In this document: positions 10,301-20,919 of the stretch, piece after piece
Numbering within the stretch: position 1 is the first letter of the stretch
How the letters are laid out: every line of letters begins with the position of its first letter
Source of the DNA: Arenicola marina
Taxonomy: Eukaryota > Annelida > Polychaeta > Arenicolidae
Length of the DNA: 64,000 nucleotides
Assembly (NCBI GenBank): GCA_964019135.1
Contig: OZ025256.1
Location: forward strand, 17,925,911-17,989,910
Reading direction: 5' to 3'
Notes under the pieces: generated by a model
Seen by the model: only the letters and a program-made list of their open reading frames with translations
Told to the model about the DNA's origin: nothing
The model's database searches: none
Position numbers and translations under genes: made by a program

Positions 10301-11725
10301 TACATGATGAACATCCTTCGCAAGGGTGATTAATCCAAGTAACTTGCTGTCCTGAAGGCCGAGAAGTGATGTTACATCCTTGTCCAGCACGTAGAACTTG
10401 AGGATGTTCGATTCTCCATTGAGTGTGCACTCAATGTTTGCGGCACCTAGTGTGCGCATGCACCCACCGCCATATGGTGCGATCAATACCTTGTCTGATG
10501 TGTCGATTTCGTCAATGTCTCCAATTTTCAAAAAATCATGGCGTGCGATGACATTGCAATGGGCTCCTGAATCAATTTTAAGCTGCATTGGGTATCTTGA
10601 CTTGCCCATTGCTATGGTGCAGTGTGCTTCAGTTTTGGCACTTGAGTTGGTGAGTGCGTCAGTTGTGAACTCTGTAAGTTCTTCACAGGTTTCATCATAC
10701 TCTACTGTTGCCTCATTGACTGGCTTGAAGCGGGGCTTCCTGGGACCGGATGAGCGGCATACTCATCTAAAATGATTCATTCGGTTACAACCATGAAACC
10801 TTTTGCCGAATGCCGGACATTGTCTTGGACCGTGCTGTATGCCACAATTGCCACAAGGCCTGCCTTCGTCTTGTCGGTCTTTGCTATATTCCTTTCTACG
10901 TGGATTTGGCCGTTTGCTGTGCATGCTGTGTACACTCGCCTCTGTCGATTTGTTGAGTTCTTGAATGTTTTGTTCTGAAAGCTCACTGATCAGGCAAATG
11001 TCAATGGCTTTTCTCAGTGTCAAGTTGCCTTCCTTCAGCAGCGCTTTGCGGATGTCATCATTTTTTATTCCACAAACAAGTTTGTCCCTAATGAGCTTAT
11101 CCTTTAAATCGCCGAAGTTGCATGATGCTGCCCTGGTACGGAGGTCAGCAATATATGCCTCCGTTGTCTCCCCTTGTTTCTGGTTGCGGGAGTTGAACTT
11201 GTGACGCTCCATGGTTATGTTTACTTGCGGAATGCAGATATTCCTGAATTTGCCTTTCAACACTACAGGATCCTCCCTTGATTGGGCAAGTGTCACTATC
11301 ATTCTGTGCATCACGTATTTCAGGCAAATATGTGAAGGATTGCTCCATTTCTATGGCTTCCGTTCCGGCAAGGTTGAGGAGAATGTGGGCCTGTGTTTTC
11401 TTGTCCTTACCGCTGTGTGCTGCAGCGATGAATATATCATATTCTCTCTCAAATGTACGCCAATTTTCGGCAACATTGCCTGAGAATGACAGGGGTCCAG
11501 GGGTCCTGAAACCATCTTCCATGGTGTGAAGTGAAGAGACTTAATTTGATGAAGGCAAAGCTTGTTCGGGAATACACTGGTGTTGACAGTCGTATTTTAG
11601 CGGTTACCGACCTGTGCCTGCCGCGCGGAATGCATGCAGACCATTTCACACATTTCGCCGATTTTTACAACACGAGAGCAGACTCCAAGTTGGCGAGTAA
11701 AGTTCGTTTTGCCATTCTGACATCA

Positions 11726-11880
11726 TGTAGAAGCAGAAGACGCATTTAGTGACGTCTTACTTGGCTTTATTTGTAGGAGCTGTAACTTGACACATGTTCA
11801 TAGACCGGAGGTCAAGCCGCCAACAACTAAACTACTAAAATAAGTATCCACTTGGAACGATACGAACTCGTTTATCTACA
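11726..11880 (-). repeat. 5' LTR of the Mag-like element
   Basis: A 155-bp terminal repeat, TGTAGAAGCAGAAGACGC to GTTTATCTACA, followed by the target duplication CCATC at 11881-11885. Confidence 0.9.
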
Positions 11881-11889
11881 CCATCTACC

Positions 11890-14075
11890 AATGGTTAAGA
11901 CACAAACAAACAAAATCCTGTGACCTTGACCTTTTTTAAAAATAAAATGCTTTATTTAAGAAAGAAAGTTACCGACAGTTTATACAATATAACATTGGCA
12001 ATGTACTTAGACAGTACTAAAGTACCTTATTTGGAAGTAAGGCATCAATGAGTTTGCATATTCGATCTTTTTTAATTAACTTGTAAACAGTTCTTCTGGA
12101 ACGTAGTTCTGACACATACAATGTTCTTCTAGTCGATAATGCATCTACATCTCTTAACAACAAAAAATCCTTATAGCTCAGGTAAGACATCAGGTTGATA
12201 ATAAAAGCTTCATCAGTCAGTAATCCTGTTAAGATTACATCTTCTAAAGTTATGACTCGCTTAAGGACCGGTTCAACCTTTGACCAGCTATCTTTGGCAT
12301 GCTTACATTCGAACAATAGATGTTTGACATCACACACATTTTTACAGAATTCACACATATTATTGTTGCGTAGTTTCCATTTGTACAGATTTGACGGGCA
12401 TGCAAGTATATCGTGAAGTACCTTGAAATTGAATTCTGCTATTTTCACATCAAAAACATTTTTAACTTTTCAGAGGTATATACTGTCAAAAATCCATTCC
12501 GATACAGATTTTTATCTCGATATCTTTCCCTTACAAAAAATGTTGTAATACAATTTGCTTTTCATACTGAAGCAGTCCGGATTTATAAAGGTGTTTTTCT
12601 CTGTCACAAGGCTTGGATCACTGTTTCCTATTATGGTGCACAATTTCTTAGTGGCTGTTTTCAATTCATACACGTCTGCGAAGTATTTTCCAGGAAGTCC
12701 TTGTTCGAATATATCGGACTCACATAGCTTACCATTGCGTATTCGTAGATCGCAAAGTCTGTGAAACCGTAAGTTATACAAGTCCTTAGAGAATATACAC
12801 TGATGTTGTTTAGCTTTTTTGTTAAAAAAAGTGACATTTTGGTTGCCCTAGACATGTTGGCCAAGGCCAATGTCCCTGTCCATGACCGGAGCCGCTGGTT
12901 GGGACTGATTAAATGCAACAATAACCTCTCGATAGAAGCTCGGGATCTGACATAATATCGGGAACGATTTTTCATTTGCAATTGGGTGACGGTTATACAC
13001 GTATTCAAAACCAACTGATTGCCAAAAGTGGTTCGCTATAAGTGCCCACGTTTCATCTTTGGAGGTAATAATTCTCGGCAGCCATGCTGCTCCTAAAGAC
13101 TTATTGTATGCTTCAATATCTGTCATATTTAAATCGCATTGTTCAACTGGAGCAATCACGAGCGAACGTCTTAGTCTATCTCTTTTTCCCCAATATGAAA
13201 TTGTAAAAAAGTTTAGTCAGCTGTTTCATCGCTTCAGCTGAGATTACCGTACAATTAGCGATAAACGTAATTTTTGACAAGGCTAGTGTTTTTAACATTG
13301 GAATTTTCCCGAAAAGCGTCAGGTTTCGTTTTTTTCAACTAGCCAGCATGCTTTCTATGTATGTAACTTTTTTTCCCCAACTCATGCAGTAACATTCGTC
13401 CTTGTTGTGTCCGATATACACACCAAGGGCTCGTATAGGCTCATTTGTGAAGCGTATATCGTGTAGTTTCCCTGAGAGTCCCCGAAGGCTCCCTATTGCC
13501 AAACCATAAGTCTTATCAATGTTTAGCACAGGTCCTGCGAACTTTGAGAACAACTTGATTTCCTGAATGGCTTCATTGATAGAGTCCATATCCTTAAGAA
13601 ACAATGTTGTATCATCTGCATATTGCAAGATTTTAATAACTCTGATGCTCCCTTCTGTCTTAATTGTGTAACCTGTTATGTTAACATTTTGTCTCATTTG
13701 ATTAGCCATTATTTTAGCCACTAAAATGAAGAGCAGCGCCGATGACGGGCACCCTTGTTTGACACCTCGACCGAGAAAGAACTCTGCTGATAGATGACCG
13801 TTGCGTTTAATACATGCATACGGTTCTGTATAGAGCGTTTTTACGAAATTAAAAACATTCATGGTTTCAAATAAAAAGTTCCACTCCACAGTGTCAAATG
13901 CTTTCTTAAAATCTAGAAATAGCAAAGCGCCAGGGTTATTTTCTTGGTTACCGTGCCTGATCACATCTTCAACCAGACGTATATTTGGACCAATAAATTA
14001 ATAAAACCCCTTTGATCATTATTGCTGATCCTGTTTATTGGTTCTCGCATTCTTTTAGTGAGACAGAAGGTAAGT
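11890..14075 (-). mobile_element. L1/Tx1-like LINE, 5'-truncated and frame-broken
   Basis: Reading the minus strand from about 14070 there is an NDQRGFI strip, then a reverse transcriptase with FLDFKKAFDTVEW (near 13.9 kb), GRGVKQGCPSSALLF and the catalytic YADDTTLFL (near 13.6 kb). The 3' part (12448-12017) has a CEFC...H...C cysteine/histidine cluster like the zf-RVT domain that follows RT in L1- and Tx1-type LINEs. The endonuclease and start of RT are missing. The remainder falls into at least four frames, so the copy is dead. Its 3' end lies beside the target duplication of the LTR element at 11881. The clade call is from motif style only. Confidence 0.85.
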
Positions 14076-14099
14076 CCCCTCTATTTATACTCCCTGTCT

Positions 14100-14330
14100 G
14101 ATCTCCCCTCCACTAAGTTGGGGGTACCCCCTTGGACCTCCCCGCTCCCCTAAGTTCGGCTGCACCACCCCAACTTGGCGTTCTACCCTCCCCTGAGTTG
14201 GGTTCCACCACCCTAACTTGGTGCTCTCCCCTCTCCTAAGTTGGAGTGTACTACCCCAACCCGGAGTTCTCCCCCTCCCCTGAGTTGGGGTGCACCACCC
14301 CAACCCTGGTGAGCCGCACCACCCCCACTG
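14100..14330. repeat. 43-bp minisatellite
   Basis: The word (A/G)AGTTGG followed by TGCACCACCCCAAC recurs at 14114, 14152, 14195, 14238 and 14282, a period of about 43 bases, with C-rich spacers. No gene is seen from 14330 to 14890. Confidence 0.75.
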
Positions 14331-14892
14331 CGGCCACAGCTTGGTTTCCTCGTTAATATCCCGTTCTGGACGGCCGTACCCGGATCTGGTTGCACCTCCC
14401 GGTCCCGCCCCACGCTACCTACGCTCTTCCCCTGATTCATGGCTGTCCACTGCTATACCTAGCTACTACCCCACTCCCCTGCTATACCGCTGGCAAATTT
14501 TACGAAACTCACTACTCTATATTTTCGAGTGCGGTCGAGGTCAAAGGCGTGAAGCGTTTTGAACTTTGACCCCGTGTTATTCTGAAATACTCTTCCATTG
14601 TGATCATTCGACAACGGAATGTCTAATTGTTTTTAATTCTACATCAAAATTTCAATATTCCATCTAAATAACCCTCTAAAACCATTCGTGACCCCAGAAC
14701 CGTTGAGGTCAACCGTGAGGTGGGCGGTGACGTGGGGCAGAGGTGATGTGAGGAACGAGCTCCCTCTGCCGGCAGAGTGGTCGGATACCTATCGATGGGT
14801 AAAGTTACAGAACGAAATGTAGCGTTCTGCGACCTACAGAGCGCGCGCACACACACACACACACAAACGTAGTGATAGGTGCCGGAAAAATC

Positions 14893-14961
14893 GTTAGGCT
14901 CTCAGGTGACCAAAGCACTCAATGCGAGCGCTCTAGCCCACTGAGCTGTCGCGCCGGCCCC
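14893..14961 (-). mobile_element. tRNA-derived SINE, family A, head fragment
   Basis: The reverse complement reads GGGGCCGGC...CAGCTCAGTGGGCTAGAGCGC with a tRNA-like box A, then CTCAGGTGACC. Only the 5' head is present. It matches copies at 17679-17937 and 52181-52439. Confidence 0.8.
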
Positions 14962-15047
14962 ACGGAATGAGTCGAAGGCAAAGAGCGGCGGGGGTTGAAC
15001 TTGAATGGGGTTATTAGCCGACCCTCGTGAACAAGGATTTTTATTAA

Positions 15048-16696
15048 CCCATTTGATAGTAGCGTCCTATATATAGGACACGTTTGACCTACGTGCTGAA
15101 ATGTAACACATATATACAACAAGTCATATCTATTTATCGTTTAAAGGGGTCCTGATGGATATCACTAAAGAAGGGCGCAATTTTGTGTTGCTAAACATTC
15201 GTCAATTGTCATGGGACATTTGACATTCACCTAACCACAACTTACTCAAGCACGTATTAATGTTTCTGTTTATGGTGTTTTCTGCTGATATTATCTGCCA
15301 AATAGAATGTACTCTCTCAGTTCTGAAATATATAATTAGACTGGAAACTTTCGTCGTTCTGCTGGTGTCCTAAATATAGGACGCTGGGAGCGAGAGGCCA
15401 CGTGTACTTCCCGCAATGACCTGTCATTACTTGATAGTAAGGCGAGTGCCAGGGCCTGTCGGGGACTGGTGGGCCCCTTATTTTGTTTACATGTTATCTG
15501 TTTCACTAATTTGTGCAAAATATTGTTCAGGGGGGGGAGGAGTTAGTCTGCTTGGAGTGAAGGGGCGGGGGGGGGGAGGTATGGACGGACGTGTGCTTTA
15601 ATTGTTGCCATCCACGATGTTCCGAGTCCCTCAAATGATACAATGTCCATATTGAACTGGTTACCCAATAGTCACAATGCGGTACCTTTATCGAAGTAAG
15701 CAGAAACTTTCCATATTGATGGATTATATTTATGTGGATAGCCCGCGAACGGAGCCGTGGCCAGGGGACCGGAGCCATGGTCCGATGCACGGAGCCATAG
15801 GCCAGCGACAGGAGCCACAGCCTCCGCCCGGAACCATAGACTAGCGCACGGAGCCATAGTCCAGTCCCGGACAGTCCCGCTCAGAGAGCTATAGCCCGCG
15901 CCCGAAGCCAGTCCAGTCCAGCACACGGATTCGTTCGGTGGTATCGCCCCTTGTCTCTCCCCCCCCCCCCCCACTCAATGCCACCGTCTCTTCCGCCCTC
16001 GCTCTCTCTTCCTGGCTGCAACCCTTTATTCATCTCACACTCATACCTGTCCGCGTCCGGAGCCATAGCCCGCAGCCATAGCCCGCGTCCGGAGCCATAG
16101 CACAGAGCCATAGACCGGCGACCGAAGCCTGGAGCAATAGTCCAGCGCACAGAGCCATAGTCCAGCGCAGGGAGCTATAGCGCGCTTCCGGAGCCATAGC
16201 CCGCGTCCGGAGCCATAGCCCGCATCCGGAGCCATTGCCCGCGTCCGGAACCATAGTCCGTAGTCATAGACTGGCGACCGGAGCCTGGAGCGCCAGTCCA
16301 GTGCAGCGAGCCATAGCCACAGCTGGAACCACAGCCCGCACCCGAGCAATAGTCCAGCGCACGGACCTATAATCCAGCGCATGGAGTCATAGCCCGGCGA
16401 CCGGAGCCATAACCAGGAGCCTGGAGTTCAGCATACAGAGCCATAAGGCGCGCCGGAGCCATAGCCCGTGCCCTGAACTACAAGACATGTTCCTAGAATA
16501 AACCGTAGAGGAACTTACATCTGTATATGTTACCTGCACCCTGCCGGGCCTAACGTCCTATATATAAGACGCCCAAAATGTTCATGTTTAAATACAGAAA
16601 AAACTTTGAGACATGTCTTTTTGTCCTTTTTAATGATAATAAACGGCAACAAAATTAAAACTTTGTCTACGCGGTCTATGCCTAGGCATTAAGGGG
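15048..16696. mobile_element. piggyBac-like non-autonomous DNA element in a TTAA target
   Basis: TTAA (15044-15047) is followed by CCC, and GGGG is followed by TTAA (16697-16700), the TTAA/CCC...GGG/TTAA arrangement of piggyBac-type elements. Subterminal inverted repeats GCGTCCTATATATAGGAC (15062-15079) and GTCCTATATATAAGACGC (16555-16572) match with one difference. The flanks belong to a dispersed repeat whose other copy at about 34275-34340 has no insert: its GGATTTTCATCAATCGTGAA corresponds to the left flank joined to the right flank. The insert carries a 13-bp array and poly-G tracts and encodes no transposase that I can see. The terminal inverted repeats beyond CCC are weak, so superfamily is tentative. 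Confidence 0.6.
15735..16490. repeat. Degenerate 13-bp array (GGAGCCATAGCCC family) inside the piggyBac-like element
   Basis: Repeated GGAGCCATAGCCC and variants, interrupted by unrelated DNA at about 15920-16050. The same unit forms a cleaner array at 22590-23460. The minus-strand open frames through it (LWLRAMAPDAG-like) arise from the repeat. Confidence 0.85.
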
Positions 16697-16789
16697 TTAA
16701 TCGTGAACGGGAAAGTTTGATATTAAATAACGGTGAACCGTAAATTCGGCAATTTATATATCGTATCCGCCCTTCCTTGGTCTGGGAAC

Positions 16790-17375
16790 AAGCCCCCCCG
16801 CCCAGTGACGCGCAGCAAGCAAAGTTTTGCAACAAACCAATGTAGGTATAATTTAACCAAGCGGATTAACAAATGCGTTTATCCATGTGTTCTGTATCTA
16901 TTTCAGTGGATCCTTTACACAATCACTGTAAATTGGTCACATTGAGGTGGAAATTAATAGCAGATGTTACAGCTAGAGAATTGGTGGATATAATCAGTCT
17001 TATGTGCATTTTAGAGGATAAAGGATAATCCCCCCTCCCCCCCCCCCCCAGGACAAGTCCGCCCCAGACAATACCCGCCCACTACCTCCAGAAGGGGGGA
17101 ATTGGAATTAGAAGTCAGGGATTGACGATTAAGGGTCGTAAGATTAGGGATTATAGTTCAAGGATTGCGGATTAGAGGTCAGGGATAGATGAATAAGGGC
17201 CATAGATTAGGGATTATAGTTCAGGGATTAGGGTTTAAGGTCAGGGATTGAGGATTAGGGGCCATAGCTAGATTGGGCTCAGGGGTTAGAGGTCATGGTT
17301 CAGGGATTAGGAATTAGGGGCTAGAGATTGGGACTACGTTTTAGGGATTGAAGGTTAGAGGTCAGGGATTGGGTT
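16790..17375 (+). repeat. Dispersed repeat Y, copy 1 (inverted copy at 44215-44760)
   Basis: The strip TTTAACCAAGCGGATTAACAA (16853 on), the strip around CAATCACTGTAAATTGG and the 3' field of GATTAGGGATTATAGTTCAGG-like words (17090-17370) all recur as reverse complement at 44215-44760. The 3' field is a degenerate tandem repeat rich in TTAGGGAT. No coding potential. Confidence 0.75.
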
Positions 17376-17678
17376 ACACACGTAAGTGACTGGGTTATAC
17401 CCATAATTCCCATAAGCTGCCATGTTAGAGTGTAATAAGAGGGGTGGGTAGTTTGTTGTATACTCATAAGGGCTGAACAGCATAACCGCGGAATGATTTA
17501 TGGGGGGTGGGGGGAAAAGGGATGGGGATGGTCGAAACGCGAGCGAGCGAATTAGTCTGCGCCTCAACGATTGGGCGGCGGCCGGGTGAGGGGGGTGGGG
17601 GTGTTGGCGCGGCTTCCCGCCCTGTAATAATGTGCATCGTTCGGCCATTCTGCATAGCATTCGGTAGTTCCATAGATG

Positions 17679-17937
17679 TTGGTTGGTTGGTTATTCAGGA
17701 CGCTTTAACCACTTTGGGTCATATCGGGTCAATGGCAAAAGGAAGGGAGAGTGGAGCCATGTCCCCGGGGGTAACCCCCTACTCTTTACGAAGAAAGACA
17801 TGGGATCCTTATCTTGTGACCACACAGACATTGCCACAGCAGGGCTCGAACCACCGACCCACGTGCCGTTAGGCTCTCAGGTGACCAGAGCACTCAATGC
17901 GAGCGCTCTAGCCCACTGAGCTGTCGCGCCGGCCCCC
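17679..17937 (-). mobile_element. tRNA-derived SINE, family A, near-complete
   Basis: The minus strand begins GGGGGCCGGC with box A (GTGGGCTAGAGCGC) and box B (GGTGGTTCGAGCCC), followed by a body with ATGTCTGTGTGGTCAC and GGGGTTACCCCCGGGGAC, and ends in a GTTG-type tail seen on the plus strand as GTTGGTTGGTTATTC. It is the best-preserved copy in the window with 52181-52439. Confidence 0.9.
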
Positions 17938-18234
17938 AACATAGATGTAACGTAGACCTAGTCCGCTCCCATAAGCATATAAAAAGATGTATATGGTGAA
18001 CATTTCCAATATGTTTACCGTAAGTTTAGAAATATAGCATGCTACTACTTTAATTGTAACCATAAGATGTGCAATGAAAAGGTCACGTCTGGTCAAGGTG
18101 CAAGTTAGAGTCTAATTTATTTCATTGTTTCATTTATGTATTTCCCCCATAAATCCATTTGGTCACATTGAGCGCATATTGACCATCGCATTCCATCTTG
18201 GAATAGCCTCTACCTCTTCTCTCTTCCACCTGTC

Positions 18235-18510
18235 CAATGGGTGGGGGTGGGGGGGCACAGGGAGCATGTGCCCTCCCTTTCATACCATAAAGTATATCTG
18301 TGCCGCCCCCTTTCAAATTCTGTGCCCCCCACCCTCTCCCAATCGTCAAACTTTTACACCTACCTGGGCAAAAGAGCAGAAGAGGTCTTCCAGGAAGGGA
18401 AGAGGCCAAACGACCGTTTGGCATGTGCTCTTCTAGAAGAGGCGGAGTTTGGAAGAGGCGAATCGATCACGCCCTCAGTAACAGAGTAAAGCACTGTCTC
18501 TGCACTAGTT
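18235..18510. repeat. Dispersed repeat with inverted relative at about 34770-34960
   Basis: The words TCAAACTTTTACACCTACC, AAGAGCAGAAGAGGTC and GAAGAGGCGAATCGATCACG recur in reverse complement at 34770-34950, with another short piece at 35030-35060. Three overlapping open frames here are not conserved in a single frame, so no protein is called. Confidence 0.55.
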
Positions 18511-18553
18511 CAATAAATTAAACGTGGTCCGCTCCAAAGATATAGAAATCAAC

Positions 18554-18627
18554 TTCATAGATATTAAAGTTATACTTTAATATCTATGAATATCTGACTT
18601 TAGTGCGCGCTTATGTTTCGCGCACTA
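18554..18627. repeat. Two perfect hairpins in tandem
   Basis: TTCATAGATATTAAAGT (18554-18570) and its exact reverse complement (18574-18590) are separated by TAT. Eleven bases later TAGTGCGCG (18601-18609) and CGCGCACTA (18619-18627) form a second perfect stem with a 9-base loop. No A-U tail or ORF is tied to them. Confidence 0.85.
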
Positions 18628-19009
18628 AAAAATGATACTAAACTTACGTTTGTACTGCGCTGTTATCGTTTTTCAGGACACAAAGAATATTTCTCTATGC
18701 TGACACTCCATAGGGCTATACAGTTCTCGCGATCGGGCCGCGAGACTTCAGTTTTGGGGACAAACAAACACACGTGCTCCATGTTGAAGTATAGGCAGCT
18801 ACAAGTCAATTTCTTTCCAGGTTCATTCTAAAGATTATGAGTACCATTTCACTAAACATGGCTATGGGAGATATACGTTAAAATATTTGGAGGCGATGAA
18901 GCGCAGAACTTTGGGAATATACAAGGAAAAATCCGTCTTCAAAAGGCTCGAAAGCTAAAAATAACGTTCTAAATTTAGCCCTGCACCCGGGCTTTCGCAA
19001 GTTCACCAA

Positions 19010-19560
19010 ACAACGAGTGACGTCACAGAGTTTCGCGTGCCTCCGCGGTAACAAAAATGGCGAGAGATCTACTTAACCATTCCGCTGTCAAAATGTGCAG
19101 TGCATGGAGTAACAGCACACGGATGCGTCTTTAAATCACATGCTAAAGATAAAATAAGACCAGTTGGACGTTTTCGTATCACTTTTGGATCACGAAAAGA
19201 CAAAGTTCCTTCATTTCTGTAAGTTTTCTGTTTGAAGCGTTGCGCCAACGTTGTCACCGGGGAGAATCCGTGTGACGTCATAATGCCTCGTTTTCGTAGG
19301 AAATGCAAAAAAACGTTAGTTTCTCAGTCGTATTGTCCCGTTGAAACAAATATTCGTCATTGTGATGGCGCAAACGAATAAAAAATATGTCGTCTATCCG
19401 TTTTGTAAAGCTATATTTCTTAAATCATATCGCTAGGCCTTCCGCAATGGACCCACCCCTCGGCGCCTGGCTTTTGCGCAGGAAGTCTGGTTCCCAGTCT
19501 CTCTCTTTGCGTAACATACACGTCACGCCTACGTCACAGATAGTCAGGATACCAGTGTGC
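19010..19560 (+). promoter_or_regulatory. Cluster of CRE-like TGACGTCA sites with a weak exon-like frame
   Basis: TGACGTCA-type words occur near 19018, 19272, 19530 and 19542, the first beside AAAATGGCG. Between them a frame at about 19084-19228 (starting SKCAVHGVTAHGC and ending at GTAAGT) is open without an ATG. I do not recognise a protein. This may be a promoter with a first exon, or chance. Confidence 0.2.
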
Positions 19561-20170
19561 GCAGAGATTCTAAACTGCCTAACCGCTCATACATTACATA
19601 AATCTACTTCTACGGATGGTTATAATTCGGATATGCACATAACTTCAGTGGTTATTTGTGCTTCCAAGGACAGCTTTAGCCGAACTTGTGTGTGAGGCGA
19701 GTGAAGGCAAACAACCGGAAGGTAGGCAGGCACGTACAGGCCGTTGATGCTAGGCATTGACGTAGAGCATAGGTATCCCTGTCTCGTGGTGTCTCGATAA
19801 GATCCCGAAGTGACTGTACAGCCCTGTTAGCATGAAGAAAAATTGTTTGCGTCTGAAAAAAGGATAACTGCGCAGTACACACGTAAGTTTGCTATCATTA
19901 AAATTGCACGGTGTTGCTTTCCCATGTCAGTGAATTTCTGAGCAATCGCGGCAAATTCGTGAGTCTACGGCATTTATGACTTTGACTGTAACTGTAAGTA
20001 TATATGCTCCTATCGACAGGTCATCGATGCGACGACTGCGGGAAGCTCTGTTGCCAGTGTTGGTCACAGATAGGGTTATTCAGTCATAAGCGCTAATGCC
20101 GCGACGCAAATCGTATTGTGAGATTTTAAAAATGGAGGGTCTTTTCTTACTTTAATTGTACTTCTCGTTG

Positions 20171-20727
20171 TGTTAACTTTAATACCTATGAACGAGACGG
20201 TCTTGGCTTAACACGTGATGGCGGAGGCAATGAGGCGAAACGCAGTGGTCAAAGTTTCGATGATTTATTAAAACCCTTAAACTCAATAAAAAAAAGTTAC
20301 CAACTCCGTTAGACGGTGCGCAACTTACCTGGCAGCAGTTGGACAACTGTCTGCCAGCCCCTTGCTCCGCAGGGCGGTGTATCCGAACTAAATAAAAGAC
20401 CTAGTCCCCTCCTAACTTGCTAGCTGGACACCCGTCCTCCCGCAACGCCGCTGACTGACTAACTGACTGCTAAACTCAACCCAAGCGGTGACATCACCGC
20501 TGTGGTTGCTATAGCAACTCACGCGAGCAAACTACAGTATGGCGCAAAAGTATGGACCTAAAATACCGCAGTATCACTTAAAATCTACCAAAGCTGCTCT
20601 CTGCCTTCGACTTACTCTGTTACTCCGCTAGGGCTCCATTATACAGTTATATATCGGTGAAAGCTACCTTGCGTAGCACTACCGTGGGGGAGCATGGGTG
20701 AGTCCGTGAACGTTGGTGGACGTAACA
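20171..20727 (-). mobile_element. Possible solo LTR, fossil
   Basis: The segment starts TGTTA and ends TAACA, contains an AATAAA-type signal on the minus strand and a TATA-like strip, and has no coding frame. No target duplication was found at these edges, so the boundaries and the family are uncertain. Confidence 0.3.
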
Positions 20728-20919
20728 AACCTATGCGATTTAGCCAGCCAAAGCTTCTCCGAAGGGCTCATTCGAGATTTAAATGTCTGGTATTTCTCCG
20801 AACCACAAACAGGCAGCTTGCGTTCCGTTAAATTACAAATAATAAGTGAGTTCTTATAATTTCTTCGTCAATTTGGGCATAAACAAAAGTCAATGGGCAT
20901 TAATATTTAATACTTTGCT

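Larger units (their letters stand above)
6927..11880 (-). mobile_element. Gypsy-type (Mag-like) LTR retroelement, broken fossil with both LTRs
   Basis: LTRs lie at 6927-7090 and 11726-11880, both TGTAGA...TCTACA, and the 5-bp target duplication CCATC flanks the whole (6922-6926 and 11881-11885). On the minus strand the parts run gag with a cysteine/histidine knuckle (about 11.5-10.76 kb), protease (IDSGAHCNVI, near 10.58 kb), reverse transcriptase (to about 9.73 kb), RNase H (about 9.45-8.99 kb) and integrase with the zinc-binding and DDE parts (about 9.0-7.7 kb). A purine-rich tract precedes the 3' LTR. The style of gag and pol resembles the Mag clade. The element is broken, with roughly half a dozen interruptions. 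The two LTRs differ at only a few positions, so insertion is fairly recent on a genomic scale. Confidence 0.92.

Noticed and set aside
9596-10333. 245-codon plus-strand frame
   Set aside because: Lies antisense to the reverse transcriptase and protease of the LTR fossil and has no likeness of its own.
17090-17370. Interstitial telomere
   Set aside because: TTAGGG words occur, but only as part of a degenerate longer unit (GATTAGGGATTATAG...), with no run of perfect TTAGGG.
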